Positions 1-13,100 of a DNA stretch of 64,000 bases are shown here, piece by piece. Position 1 is the first letter of the stretch, and each line of letters begins with the position of its first letter. The stretch covers positions 7,461,132 to 7,525,131 of the forward strand of contig NC_051452.1 in NCBI RefSeq assembly GCF_001649575.2, in the 5' to 3' direction. The notes under the pieces were generated by a model. It was not told where the DNA came from. It saw only the letters and a program-made list of their open reading frames with translations, and ran no database searches. Both the position numbers and the translations under genes were made by a program. Source of the stretch: Kryptolebias marmoratus (taxonomy: Eukaryota; Chordata; Actinopteri; Cyprinodontiformes; Rivulidae).

Positions 1-975
1 TGAAAACATTTCCAGTTGCAAATCTTCGGAGCAACATTTACGTCTAAATGTTTCGTTTGTCTGATAATATTGTTTTTATAGATTTAGGCTCAGACTAATT
101 GCTAGCAAGCACTGTAGGTTCATTTAATCAGCCTTCACAGCCTCCAGTTACAGAAGCAGAAAAGCATCCCACAGCATGATAAAACCTCCACCATGCTTCA
201 CTGTCTGGATGGCTTTTTCCTTGAAAAATGCTTCCATTTTCACTTTAAAGCTAGTTTTCTAAAATGTAACATTTTTATAATTTCTTTTTATGTTTTTCCT
301 GCTTTCAGTTATTCAGACATCAAAGTAGCCCACAGCATGATAAAACCTCCACCGTGTTTTTCTGTTTGTCGTGGGGTTTTATTATTTTTTTTAATGCTTT
401 TTTTTCCTATTTTGCATCAGGTCAGTCTTTTTGTAAAACGACAAAAATTTAAAGCTAATTTTCTCAAATTTGATCATTTCGTCATCTTTTTTTAAAAATA
501 TAATGTTACTGTTTTCAGCTCATTGAAGTCTCTCACAGCATGATAAAACCTCCACCGTGTTTCATTGTCTGTATATTGTTTTTTTTTTTAAATGCCTCAT
601 ATTTGCATCCATTCCCAGATAAATAAAATAAATAAATAATAATAATACAGTTAAGATCTGTACTGTATTCCAGGAAGACTGTACTTTTTTTTACGATAAT
701 ATAATATTTTTACTATAATATTTGTCTTTCCTTTTTATTTATTTATGTAATTGTTTGTTTTGGTAATTGTCCTTTCTTTAGCTGCTTCATAAATTAAACA
801 TGCTGACTCTAAATTAAAGTGTATAATTCCAGGTTTGTGGAGACGTTTGGCAATCTGGTGTTAAAAGCGACCTGTAGTTGTTCTTTTAGGCACCTGCACG
901 TCTATAAAGGTAGTTTACTTGTGGAAAACAGGTTAAAACAGCAGGTCCAGATGTCAGGGTTTTATGTATTTTTAC
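1..975 (-). other. speg intron 8 (partial), AT-rich with Tc1-like debris
   Basis: Left-edge part of the intron following speg exon 8. I see no coding exon here on either strand. It is AT-rich and contains the tandem triplication described at 100-580. Confidence 0.7.
100..580 (-). repeat. Three degenerate tandem units with a Tc1-like transposase motif
   Basis: The block CACAGCATGATAAAACCTCC recurs near 172, 335 and 536, each time preceded by a similar T-rich stretch (AAAGCTAGTTTTCT..., TTTTCAGYT). Read on the minus strand the block encodes HGGGFIML-W, resembling the HGGGSIMLWG signature of Tc1-like transposases. Units are roughly 160-200 bp. I infer local duplication of a decayed transposon fragment. 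Confidence 0.6.
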
Positions 976-1130
976 CTGAAACGAAGGAGGTTGTTTAAAG
1001 TAAAGACTTTGCTTCAGAAAGGGCGAGTCTGCAGCTTCCATGGCGTCCTCCTGCGGGCTGAGGTACTCCTCGTCTGACTGGACCGGACTGCTGACCTCCA
1101 GGGACACGGCTGGTTTCCTGAGAGTCGGCT
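976..1130 (-). CDS. speg: speg exon 8 (SDEEYLSP linker before APEG Ig)
   Basis: A 155-nt exon from GATCTTCCAG to TTTCAG|GTAAAA, entering in phase 1 and leaving in phase 0. It contains SSPVQSDEEYLSPQED, matching human SPEG SSPITSDEEYLSPPEE, and ends FKQPPSFQ, where the human protein has APPTFK directly before the APEG Ig domain. The next coding exon is not visible between this exon and the left edge, so the gene continues outside the window. Confidence 0.9.
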
Positions 1131-4100
1131 CTGGAAGATCAGGTAAATAAAATACTAACATCAGGGAAGAAAAGCTCCCACAGAAGAAAGAAAACTCTGT
1201 GATTCTTAAACTCATTTAGGCATCTATTCCCTAACAATCATTTCAGGTCATATTTGGTACCATCGATTCTGTATAAAACAAATAAAAGTGTAAAACAGTA
1301 AAGGACCATTAAGTTCGTCATCTTTAATTTTGTTTTTGCAACCTTTCCAGCGCCCGTCCACTCTTCTTCTTCAGTGTTTGTAATGCTCGCAGATGATGGG
1401 TTTAAACTGGACTTTCAGGCATTAAAAGATCTCGAAAATAAATTTGTCTGACGAGAGTCCAGCTTTCCGCTCTGTGATCATTTATTTCAGAAGCCAGACA
1501 ATAAACGGAGGTAATTTCAGCCTTTTTTTTTTTTTGTGCACAAAAAGGTTTTAAGGAGCATCTGTGATAATTAATCCCTACAATTATATTTGACAAAAGT
1601 CTCCAAAGGAAAATCCCTGCAAATGTGATTATTACAGCTATTAAAAAAAGACCATTCTTCCTAAAATCACAGGTGTTCAGCATAAAAATCCACCATTTTA
1701 GTTTATATATTGAGATGTGTTTAGAATTTTTAATTCATTCATGACATTATGCTGTATAGAAATCTATTATCTTTGTTTTGTTGGCTCAAAAATGCAAATA
1801 TAAATGTAAATTCACTGCATAAAAAGGTTAACAAGAAAACGTAAAAGACTGTGATGAAAGAAAAGTCATTTTGCTTGATTTTTGGTGCAGTGTGGTTAAG
1901 AAACAAACAAATTATCAGATGTACTGCCTCCGTATCTCATTTATTTTTCATGTTTGGGTTCATTAAAAGTCATTAAAAGGTTTTAATTTGTGCACCTTGA
2001 CATACGAAGAGAAGACCTCAGCTGCACAGATTAATCCCTTAATCCCTGACACGATCATTCACTTATTCTTAGGAGGTTCAAACTCCTGCCTCGCTTTGCT
2101 GCAAGTCAAGAACATTTAGCACTCTTAGTCTTGTGTTTCCCTTTAACAAACCTATAAGGAGCTGGAAACGGTCCAAACTATTTATGTATGTTGAGAAAAG
2201 AAACGTTTTGCTTCTCATCCGAGTGCAGAAATCTAAGTTTGTTGTTTTTCTAGTGAGCTGACATGCAAATCACTCTCCCTCCTGAGGGTCCTTGTTGGTC
2301 TGGTCCACAGACAGTTTCACGCCTTCATGAACGCGACCAGAACATCTCTCGTGTGGGCCTACAAAGACCCTAATGACCCTCAGGAGGGAAGGGAGGGAAA
2401 GTGATTTGCAACTCACTCCAGGAACGCCGCATTTTTTCCAGTTTGAGCTGAGAAAGCTTTTGAGATGAGAGGCGAAAAAAAGTCTTCAAATAACAAGAAA
2501 AGTCGTTTAGCTGCCTTCAGACAGCGGGGAATCTGACTGATTCGATCAACTGAACAGAAATAAGAGCACAGCAGATTAGAGAGGGGAAAAAAGTAAATTG
2601 TTTTACTGCCTACAAAGAAAAGATCCTTTGCTGTGTAAGATAAAAATCCAACCATTTGCAAAGAGAAGTCCCACCCGACGTGGAGTCGTCGACGTGTAGT
2701 GGAACTGTTAAAAAAAGAAAAATAACCTACCTATTCTCACATCTCAGTGCAGCGTCTGTCCAACAGGGAATAAATCCCACGAGTGTTTATGTAAACCTTC
2801 CAACTCTTACACAACTGATGACTTACCTCCCTTCGTGTCTGTATTATCTAACAGAGCGACGGGGATAAAAGCTGAAATCTTTCTAAAAGTTGATCGAAGT
2901 CTTGGTGATGATTTTATTTTATTTATTTATTTATTTAAAAAAAACAGCACACCACAGAGGGTAATGCAATTAAATTCTTCAAAATGTGAGGGAATAATCT
3001 CTCCCGGCTGAAGTGGCTCACACTTTCACACCGCTCCATCTCCGAGCCTTCTGGACAGGAGGAAAACTTCACGGCCGCAGCGGTGATCGCTCACAGACAG
3101 AAATCACCCCAGAGAACAAGAGGACGGCTAAAAATACTCCTGCAAGTCAGACTCTGCCGGCCTAATATGGCAACTGGAGCCCCGCGAACGTTTTGTTGAC
3201 AAAACCGAGCGAGGGCAAGTTGCATTTAAAACGTGAGCCTGATCAACACCCACCTGGAGCAACTCGAGCTTCTCTGCACACATGGAGGCACTTTTTTAAC
3301 AAAAAACAAAACAAAAACCTTCTTCCTGGAGGAATTTGTTTTGTTTACGCCTGACTTTGAATGCCAAGGCTGCCTTTGAGCCTCGGGAGACCTTTTGTGT
3401 TGACAGGGTGGGTTTTAAATTCTCACCAGGAGGTGGTGGTGGTGGGGGGGAGATCAGCGCCTCCAAGAATTAATGGCGTTGTCATGGCAACCGTTGCTGC
3501 CAAGAGGCCTGGACGGGATGCTTTTGCAAAGACAGAATGTCAGACGGAGGAGGGCTGCAGAGTCATAAAAAAAACAACTCGTGGAGGTAAAAATATATCG
3601 ATATTGTTCTCATGGCGACGGTTAATGTTTCATTAAATTAAACATTTGTAAGCAAGAGGCCAACGATGACGTGTTTGTTTACCTACAAAAACAGCCGAAG
3701 TGACTGAAATCATCGTCAACGTCCATGGAGGAAAAGTTTGGGCTGGAGAAGTCCGACAAGCTTAATGTGTTCATTTTTACTGAGTAAAAAAGGCAGGTTA
3801 GGTTTAAAATGTAAACTTATCCGACTAAAGGACGCTTCACATGTCTGAGCTGTGTCTTTATGACCCTCCAGCGCCTCGATTAATCCTTAATATTTACTCC
3901 GTCTGACTCGATCTTTCTGTTTTCTTTCACATTACGCAGCGGATTCATTTCTATATTTCCACCTAAACGTCTTCTCCTTGACTCCAAACTTGTCCAGTTC
4001 CTCCATATTTGTTCACCGACACCAGTGGGGTCCAATCCTGGTCCTGGAGGTCCACCGTCCTGCAGGTTTTAGATGTTTCCCTGCTCTTCAAGTCCTGCAG

Positions 4101-7100
4101 AAGCCCGGTAATCACTCATTCGTTAAAACCAGGCGTCACAGCAAGGAAACATCTGAAACCTGCAGGACGGCGGCCCTCCAGGACCAGGACTGGACCCCCC
4201 TGACCTACACAGACTACAACCAGCAGCGGCGTGCGGGTCGAGCCAAACGTCGATGCCAAACAAAAAGTGTAGACGCTTCCGTTTGTGTCTCTGCTCCACT
4301 TTCAGTACACTGCTCTAGCTCCAGGAATACAACAAAAGGGTAAAAAATTACATTTTGTTCTGATTTAGTTTCTTAACTCAAACAAAAAAACAAGAAGAAT
4401 GTAAATTTAGAAACATCCATTCTCCATTTTGTACCGGTCTGATTTATGGAAAATCAGTTTGTTACAGTTTTATATATTTTTAAAATGCAAATAAACGGTC
4501 GATCAGTCATTTTATTCCCATTAAAATATATTCTGATGATAAAAGGTGACTCTGCTCCCCTCTCTGGTAAACGCTGCCCTTTTAGGTTAAAGTATTGGAT
4601 CGACATCAGCGTCACCGGTTCTGTGTTCACCTGGTACCAGATTCTGAAGTATCCCGTGCCACTGGCAACCTGCCTAATGTCGGTCGATCACATGACTCAA
4701 GCTTCCACGTGGTGTTTTTAGAGGATTCAGCTTTGTTTACATTGAGCGCGTACCTGCATTTCAGAATTGCACATCAATATATCTGGAAACTCTGAAACTC
4801 TTTCGAACTGCACCGTTTGATAAAGTTCAGGTTGACCTTTTTACGTTTGACTTCACAGTTTGCGTCAGACCGAGCACGTTTGTTTCAATCCGAGTCAAAC
4901 CCAACCTCATTTCCCTTCGTGTCCGGCCCGCTCTCACCTGATTGGGCGTAGATGGTGGCGCTGCAGGAGGCGCTGCCCGCCGCGTTGACAGCCGTGACGC
5001 AGTACGACCCCGCGTTGTGCGGCCTCATCTCCTTTATCACCAGGCTGTGCTTCTCGCCCTCAGATTTAACGGCGTAGAAGGCGTCGCGCCTCAGCTCCAC
5101 GTTATTCTTTCTCCATGTAACTGGGAAGGCAGAGGCGGCGCATTTCAACTCACGATGCTCTTCACAAGACGTGCAATGAACGACGCTCTTTGTTTTACAG
5201 ATTTTATACCCAGACTTTTATGAATATTCATATTCTTGCTGTGTTTTTTTTGATCCGAGGAACCGCTTTTCGCAGCGTCTTGGACTAAAAGTTCCCTTAT
5301 GGTGGCCAACGAACATTTCTTTAAACCTCACAGCTCGGGGAGTAGAAACCCTCCTAAAGGTTTTGATGTCTTTTCTTTTACCTGTAGGAGCAGGGCTACC
5401 GGTGATGACGCATGTTAGCGTGACCTCGGAGCCACAGGGCGCCGCGGTTTCCTCGAGACGCTTCTCAAACCTGGGAGCCTCGGCCGGCTCCTCGTTGGCA
5501 GACAGGTAGGAGTCATCAGAGGAACCGCCTGGAAACAAGAAAGCCTGAACTTAATATAATCATGCTTTTCTTTATTGGCTGCGACTGGATTTCATTCCTC
5601 TTCTCTCCAGAGGAAAAACCCTCTCCCTCTCCAGGCTCTCTTCCACCTGCTCCCTATTCTCACTACAGATGTGGTCTGCGAACATCCCGGGGAGCCCTGC
5701 TCCAACTCATCCATCAACATTATTACTGCTTTTTTTTGTCTCTGAAGTGATAAAAGTGGTTGATGTGCTTTTTTTTTTTTAGATCATTAGCAATTATAAG
5801 CAAATGTTGAATCCATAAAGTAAATAAAAAAACAAAATAAATTGAGTTTTGTGGCTTTGAAGAGGTTTGACTTTTGTAAATGTGCTTTAGGACCCAATGA
5901 CACCAGTGTTGGGTGTTTTTATACATGCAGTTTAAGCTACAGCCACCTTTGCCAACTTGACTTTCAGTAAAGTGTTTAGACACTTCACAAAAATTAAAAA
6001 TACAAAAGAGAACCTGGCTTACTTTTAGAGCAATAAAACATTGGTTAACATTAAAACGATAGCCTGATCAGGCCATTTAAGACAGATGTAAACCAAACAA
6101 ACTGAAAATATTTCTATTTTTAAACCTCTAAAAATGAAAGGTCCTCAAAACTGGTCCAAAACAACAGAAAGTAAGGAACTTTTTTACTCATATCCATGGG
6201 TAATGTATACTTAAATGAAAAATTTGTAACCAAAATGTATGAACAGCTGTTTTGTTCATCTATAAAAACATCTGGAGAGACTAAAAGTAGGTCATGGAAG
6301 AGCTGTTTGGTCAGATGTGTCGAGTAAAATATGCAGATCAAAGTTTGTTTACGTTGAGTGCATGCCCACATTTCAGAATTGTTTTCATTTGATTCAGTTC
6401 AGGAGATCCTTTCAACGTTTAGGTTCAAAGTTTATAATAAAATGCTTTAAATCATCTAAGACATTCTGAAATGTCGACCCTTTTTCTGAACAAATCGACT
6501 CGTGACTCCTACCTTCCTCTGCAGACCCGGCTCGTGTCGCTCGGCCTCGCTTGCTTTTGCGAGCTCCTCCCTCCCTCCTCCTGCGCTCCTCCTCCACGGG
6601 CTCGTCCTCTACCGGGATCGAGGGGAAGGTCACTTTGAAGGCCGGAGATTTCCGTCCCGCCTCTGCCCGTCTCTTCTTTAACACGGGGCTGACTGAGGGA
6701 GCGGGTGGCGGGGTCAGGCGGGGCGGTTTGGGTCCACGCAGGAACCCCGGTTCCCTCACAGTCACTGGAGATGTTCTTATCCCCGTCGGGCTGGCTGACC
6801 TGGGCTCGGATTGGTTGCCCACCCTGGTGTCTTGTTTGGAATCTGCTCCCAGTTCTCTGGAGGAGAATAAAGAGTTGATGGACTTTTGTTTGAGTTTTGC
6901 TGCTTTCACAAACGAGAAAACAATCTTTGATGACATTAAACTTAGAGTTGAAAAGATACAGCTTCCTGTAGAAGTTTATACACAATTATCAATAAAGACG
7001 ATCTTCCTCAAACCTGATTGGGCTTCTCCTTGTGGCTGTTGGCAACGGTTGTCCCGGCAACTGGTGAACTTGTGCCGTTTCCGTGGTAACAGAGCCGTCC

Positions 7101-10100
7101 ACTGTCTGTGTCATTTTCTCCTTTTCAGGCCTGCTTCTTTGGTTCACTGAACTTCTGCCTCGCGCCTGTGGAGAAGTCAGCACTTTGCCGCCTCCTTCCC
7201 TCCCTCCGACACTTCCCTCCTCCAGGGCTCGCTCCCTCGCCTCCAACTTCTGAACCACCCGCAGAGGAATGGGCTCCACCTTCCCGGTGCTGGACCTGTC
7301 TTTCTGGCACAGCTGCTCGGTGGAAAACGCCTTCTTCAGGCTCGACTTCCCCACAAGTTTCTTGATCCTCTGGAGCTCCTCTGCAAACTTGCTCTGGTAG
7401 CTCTGAACCCTCTGGGAATAACTCGTCCTGTCCTCCAATGAGGACGCCCGGTGCTGGAAGGCGGCTCTCTTCTGGGCTGCCCCCTGCAGGATCCGTCCCT
7501 CTTCTTTGCTCGGGCCTCCTGTCTTCTTTCCACTGTCATCAGAGTTGCTGGAAGCTGGCAGATCCACACTCTTCCTTCGCTCCTCGAAAGCCCGGACCTT
7601 GTCGAAGATCTTGGGTCCCGCACGAGCCAGCTTGGGTGTCATGACGACGCCGTCTACGCCAGACGACTGGACGGGCTTACAAGCTTCAGGGTCTGACGGT
7701 TTGGCTCCGTCCGGCTCTTGTTTTTGAGCACCGATGCCGTTTTTGTCTGCGCCGGAAGGTGGCTGGGGAGAAGACGAGGGGACACGGGAGGACAGTCCCC
7801 GTGATGCACGAGCACTTTGAGTCCTGGAGGGATGAGGATTGAGGGGAAACGGAGGTGCGAAGTTAGAGATCAAGCACACCAGCACGGCTTTGGAGGAGAA
7901 GATGCATCAGAGTGTCCGTTTGTGTGTTTCCTCGAATGATTTCATGTTTAAAAGTTCTGTGTTGTGTGTGTGTAATCTGTGTGCTTGTAACAGAACAGCA
8001 TGAAATAAAACATCTGAAAATCAAAGAGTAAACGTCACTGATGTGTGGAGTTTTGTAAAGAATCTAAACGCTTAATCGAGAAAAAGCTCACAATTCACCA
8101 ATTTAAAATACAAAGTCGGACAGAATGCGTCTGCTCGGACTTCAAGCACAAAATCTTCATGCCTCAAAAATAGAAAATAAAAAAACCAGTGGGTTACATG
8201 ATTGTAAGTTTGTGGTGAAGTTCATGCCAGTATCAGCTTGAGTCGAAGCATGCCACAACAAACTGCTAAAGACATGGTGTTAATCCGAAAGTGAGGGGAA
8301 AAACATGCAGAGGGTAAAAAGCATCAACGTTTGAAGAGATCGCACAAATGCATCTTCCTTAATGGCTCCAATAAATATTTACAATGTTATTATAAGTTTC
8401 TTCAGATTTAAATCAAACCACACAGCAATCGGACGGGTCAAAGGAAAGTGTGATCAAAGAATAAATGAGGAGAAAAAAAAAAGGATAACAACTTGGAAAT
8501 GCCGTTTGGGTCTATGATGGATGTAATGTGCGTCGTGTGCCAGTTTTCTTTGCAACTAGAGGGAGTTCGTGGCCAGTCTTATTGTTTGTTTTTCCTGGAA
8601 ATAAAAAAAAGAAAAGCCATCTGCTATAACGGCATAGAAAATGTTCTCCCTCTGTAGAGGCTGAACATGCTCCCGTAGTAGTCGCTGCCGACAGAAACAC
8701 TTTCCTCTGACCCCTGCACGGGCCGGGCCAGGTTAGCGTGAGACGCCCGGATGAGGGGTTCCACGCCCAGGTGACGGACAGGGGGGGCCCCCTCGGCGGG
8801 ACCCCCGCCGAACGCTTGCCTGGCTGGGTTAGCGGGGTCCAAATGTGGCCCCGGAGGACGAGAGCCCAGAGCACGGAGCTCTCGTTCCACCACGGGGTCG
8901 TAGGTGCCGGGGAGGGTGGCCCTGCGGTCTGAAGGGTCGGGGTTGTAGTCCATCATCCGTCCTCCCTCGCCTGCAGAGACACACACACCCGGTTCGGCTT
9001 TTACTGTTTATGACAAGAAGTCCTGAGCTGGTAGAAAACCAGACAGACATAAAAACACAGGCGCTGCTTAAACAGAGCCTCCTCCTCCATCGCAAATCAG
9101 GTAATGATTGACATTTTAGTGATGAGCAACGGAGACAGACGTGCTTCAGCAGCAAAAAAAAAAAAAAAAAGGGAGAGAGAGAGAGAGCTGTCAGCATCTT
9201 CTGCTAACGAAAGGAATCCTGAACAAGCAGCGAGGCCGAGGATATAAAACATCAGACTGCTTGACCGGCTGAGCGAAATGATACTGAGTCAGCGTCACCG
9301 TCAGGAAGAAAACGCATCAGATTTCCATAGAGAGGACACGTCAGGGCCCTGTAACCCTGAGCTGCAGAAACAAACGCCAGGACAGACACCCCCACAGTCA
9401 TTCAAGCTCCAGCTTTAGCCCCTGGGATTGCAGATTACTAATTTAAGGAATTGAGAACCTTTGCTTGAAGGAATGCATTTCGCCCACCACCTTTCATGAC
9501 AGAGTTTCACTCTAAGATCATCTTAGGTTGAGAAATGATCGACTTGTCGGTGTTTTGAGGAAAACTTCATCCAGTCTCATGCAATAAGATGTCGCTCAGA
9601 GTGTGTGTTGTTACGAGCACATTAAATTTCAGCTCAAAATCTGTAAAACTGACCGAATTATAAACATTTTTGCACGCGATGAAGTCAGTTAGCTGTGGCT
9701 CTTGAATGAATCCGTCGCAGATCTACATCCTGCGACGACTTTCTGCAAATCTCATTAAAACTTGTCCAGCGGTCCATGACGTATTTTGCTCACTGACACA
9801 AGCGCACACAGATGGCAGAGGGTGATAATAAAATCAAAAAAACTTACATTAGGTTTTAATAAAAAAAACAAAAAAAGAAAAATTGAGCAATTACTTACCG
9901 AGCCAACCAGTGCGACTTAATAATAACCCTAATAAATCTGAAATATTATGCTTGCATGAAAAGACTGCAACGATTTTCATCTAATTTCTAATCTAATATT
10001 TTCTAAACAAACTCATTACTTATGTTTACGCCGTGGCTTTTGGGGTCTTGATTGCTTAAGCAGTCAGTTCTTCCTGTTGCAGCTTCCCAGTGGAGCCAAA

Positions 10101-13100
10101 CGGAGCGATTCCTGCTGGAAACTAAACTAGGGCAGTGTGTCACCTTGCTGCATCACACCCTGAGGGATTACTACATTCTCCTGTATTGGATTTCATCTGA
10201 CAAACACTGTGGGCCGAGCAGAAAACAGCCTCCATTAAATCTATCAATCTACATCCAGACGTAATTTCGTACAAGTGTGTTTTTGGCAGCGACACTGGCG
10301 GCGCAGTAAATCCTGCAGGATATGAAGCTGTAAAAAAAAAAAAATGTTTCAACAGCACCTAAATTTGCCAATGCTGCACATCTTTTGCAAGTGGTGCCAT
10401 AAAAGTTTATGAACTTCAACAAAAAAAAAAAAGCTGAAATGTCAGATTTGTAATGTAAAAATGGGCTGAATCTGTGAATACCTGATGGTCCTTTCCATCC
10501 AGTTTTGTCCTGGTGCTTCCCGAGCCCTTCTTTGGTTTCCATCTGAGGCTCTGTGGTCTCGTCCTCTGTGGTCTCAGAGTCTAAAATAACAGAAAAAACA
10601 CGATAATTAACACGTACAAGCCTTACAAGTCCATAAAAGGAGAAATTGGAGTGAAAAATGAAACATGCAAACTGGGGTAAGAGGTAAAAATGAAATGTTT
10701 TGATTTGCTCTTCAAAAGTGCTGACGCACCGATTGATCAGGTGACAGGAATCAGTCTGACCTAATACTAGGACCTAAAAATCCTATTTTTTTATGCAGTG
10801 CATGAAAGCACCCTCAGCTTGGCAGCTAATTTCTGTGCCTTTAATATGGGAGTTTTCTTTTTAAGTTAACAGTTTAAATTACTTTGCAAGACCTATAGTT
10901 TGCAAGCAGCAATTGAGAATAAAGATTTACAAAGCTGTCATTTATCATGCAGATACAGTTAAAATAAACTTGATGACTGATTTAACAATTTAACAAATCA
11001 GAGTTTTCATTTTCTCACAAACATTATGTTGGACTCTGCTACGACTGTTTTAAAACTGTTGAGGCATTTTTCTTTATTGTAAAGTAGATAAAAAAAAAGA
11101 ATAAATAAGGAGATATAATCTGAACAACAGTCTCTTCATCAACCTATCCATCTATCTAATTTGAAATGGGATTTTGGAACCAGTAAGTCAGAATTGAACA
11201 GAAATCAGAAATTGGAAGCGGCCTTGAAAACTAGAATCGGTGCATTTGGAGTCCCTAGATTAAATCAAATGGACTGAAGCAGATCATTAAATCAGCCTTG
11301 GCTTAGAAAAATACATGACTGATACAAAAAAGTCTGTAGACTATAAAACAAACTCCTAATCAACCCGACTATGCCTAATAATGTCATATAAAAGCTTCTT
11401 GATTTAGATATTTTTAAGCACGAGTAGAGAAAATTCATGCAATTTAAAAGCATAATCATGAGTTGTAGATTGAAGCCTGACTTCCTGATGAACAAAAGAG
11501 GACACGACTCGGAGTAGCAGGCTTTTGGTTTAATAGCACGAATGAAACAAAGGCATTGAAAGGGGGAAATAAAAGGTCTGGAGGATACCAAAACCACAAA
11601 GGGTAAAAAAAAACAAAAACAAAGTACCACAGGGGACAGATGAACAGATGAACGGATGCTGGGGGAGGCAGAATACGGATGAAGACGTGCAGGTTTACCA
11701 TAGCTTTGCTTTCGGCAGGAGCGGAAAACTTCGCTTCCATAGTGGCAGCAAGAGAGGGCAGACGGGAGAGCACCGTTACTATGGAAACCAGCATCCCTCT
11801 CACCCACACGACCAATCCTCTTCGTACCCATTAGAGTCTAAAAATCACCAGCCAAACCGCTGGTCGGCTGACAGATATGTTTACTGGTTAGAGAGCCTGT
11901 GAAGGGGGAGGACGACAACCACAGAATAGGCTGCACCTCATTGAGCCTCGCATCAAGTCAGATCCTTATTGGATCATTTCAGAAGCTAATGATGAGAAAG
12001 CCAGCATAAAAACGGTGGCATCAAATGAAGTTAAATAGCTTGCACACCAAGCGAGGGGGAAATTGACTCGGCAGTGTAATTACGTTTACGGCTTGAATTG
12101 TCTTGTAAATAGGATTTGGAGTTTGTGCAGAAAGCATCTGATTTGAGTCGAGAATAGCAAAAAAATATTTGCCAGATATTCCACCGTGAAAGCGCCGAGG
12201 CTCGGCGTTTTCCCACTTAAAGATTTTATGCAGAGATGCAGCAGCAGAAATGCTGCTTTGTGGGGGTGGATCATAAAACCCACTTGTGTGCAGCTAAACA
12301 GAAAAAAAAACCCAAAACACACAAACAAACGGAAGCAACTGCAGTGTTAAAATATAAACCAAGGAGTTACAAAAAAAACACCGACATGATACAGTAGAAT
12401 CAAAACTGACGTAAAAGCTCATACTGACAACACACCATGGGTCAATCTGCCAAATGTCCGTGTGGAGTGCCCAGTTCTCTGAAACAAGACACGAGAAAAC
12501 AAAACATTATCGAACAGCCATCACAGCTAAAGCTCCAGCTTTACGCACAAGACTGCTGCTAAGGCTGTGATTTCCTGTCGCTTTACACATTCGTTTTCCC
12601 TTCATGTGGCAAGAAATGTTGCCTCAAAAGGTTCAGATCCTCTCCAGCTATTAAAGTTTGACTAAAACTGACAATAAAGAGATTTTAAAACAAAGTTTGG
12701 TGAATTTTCTGATCCTTATCTGAACTTCCTTGCAGTTTGTATCAAAACTATCATCGTAGAACCTTGTGATGATGATATTAGCTGGGATAAAAGACACATT
12801 TCCTGTTATCACGACGTTCCATGTGCTTTAACGTTCTTCTGTTTGCTCCATTTGTTGGTCAAATGTAAAACAAGCTGGCAGTTCATGTCTACAGTTTCCT
12901 GAAATCCTTTCTGATACTGATTTGAATGCGAGTCGTGAATAAAGTTAGAACTTTAATACATTTCACTTATGTGGCAAATTCGGTAATTTGAGTTTTTTTT
13001 TTTCTTTTGCTTGAAAAGCATTAAGAAAACAGACCCTTATCACATCTATTAACTAATATTGCAGGAAAATTAGGTTAACCTTATTTTGTAAAGACAATAA

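Larger units (their letters stand above)
1131..4937 (-). other. speg intron 7 (3.8 kb), repeats only
   Basis: No coding exon is supported. The intron holds a short inverted-repeat element (2264-2410), a dispersed repeat fragment (about 3660-3800) and a MITE-like palindrome (4024-4202). Open frames here are short and have no recognisable domain. Confidence 0.7.
8971..10481 (-). other. speg intron 2 with one family A repeat
   Basis: A 1511-nt intron. It contains a poly(A)/(GA)n run (about 9154-9187) and a family A repeat (about 9470-9830). No exon is seen. Confidence 0.6.

Noticed and set aside
6551..7150. 199-residue plus-strand open frame
   Set aside because: It lies opposite speg exons 4-5 and is explained by their codon bias.
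11292..11831. 179-residue minus-strand open frame in speg intron 1
   Set aside because: No recognisable domain, no splice or promoter support, and hydrophobic T-rich composition typical of chance frames.
12434..12562. Short plus-strand frame starting ACCATGGG (MGQSAKCPCGVPSS...), 42 codons
   Set aside because: The start context is good but there is no known family, no nearby splice or poly(A) support, and it is antisense within an intron.
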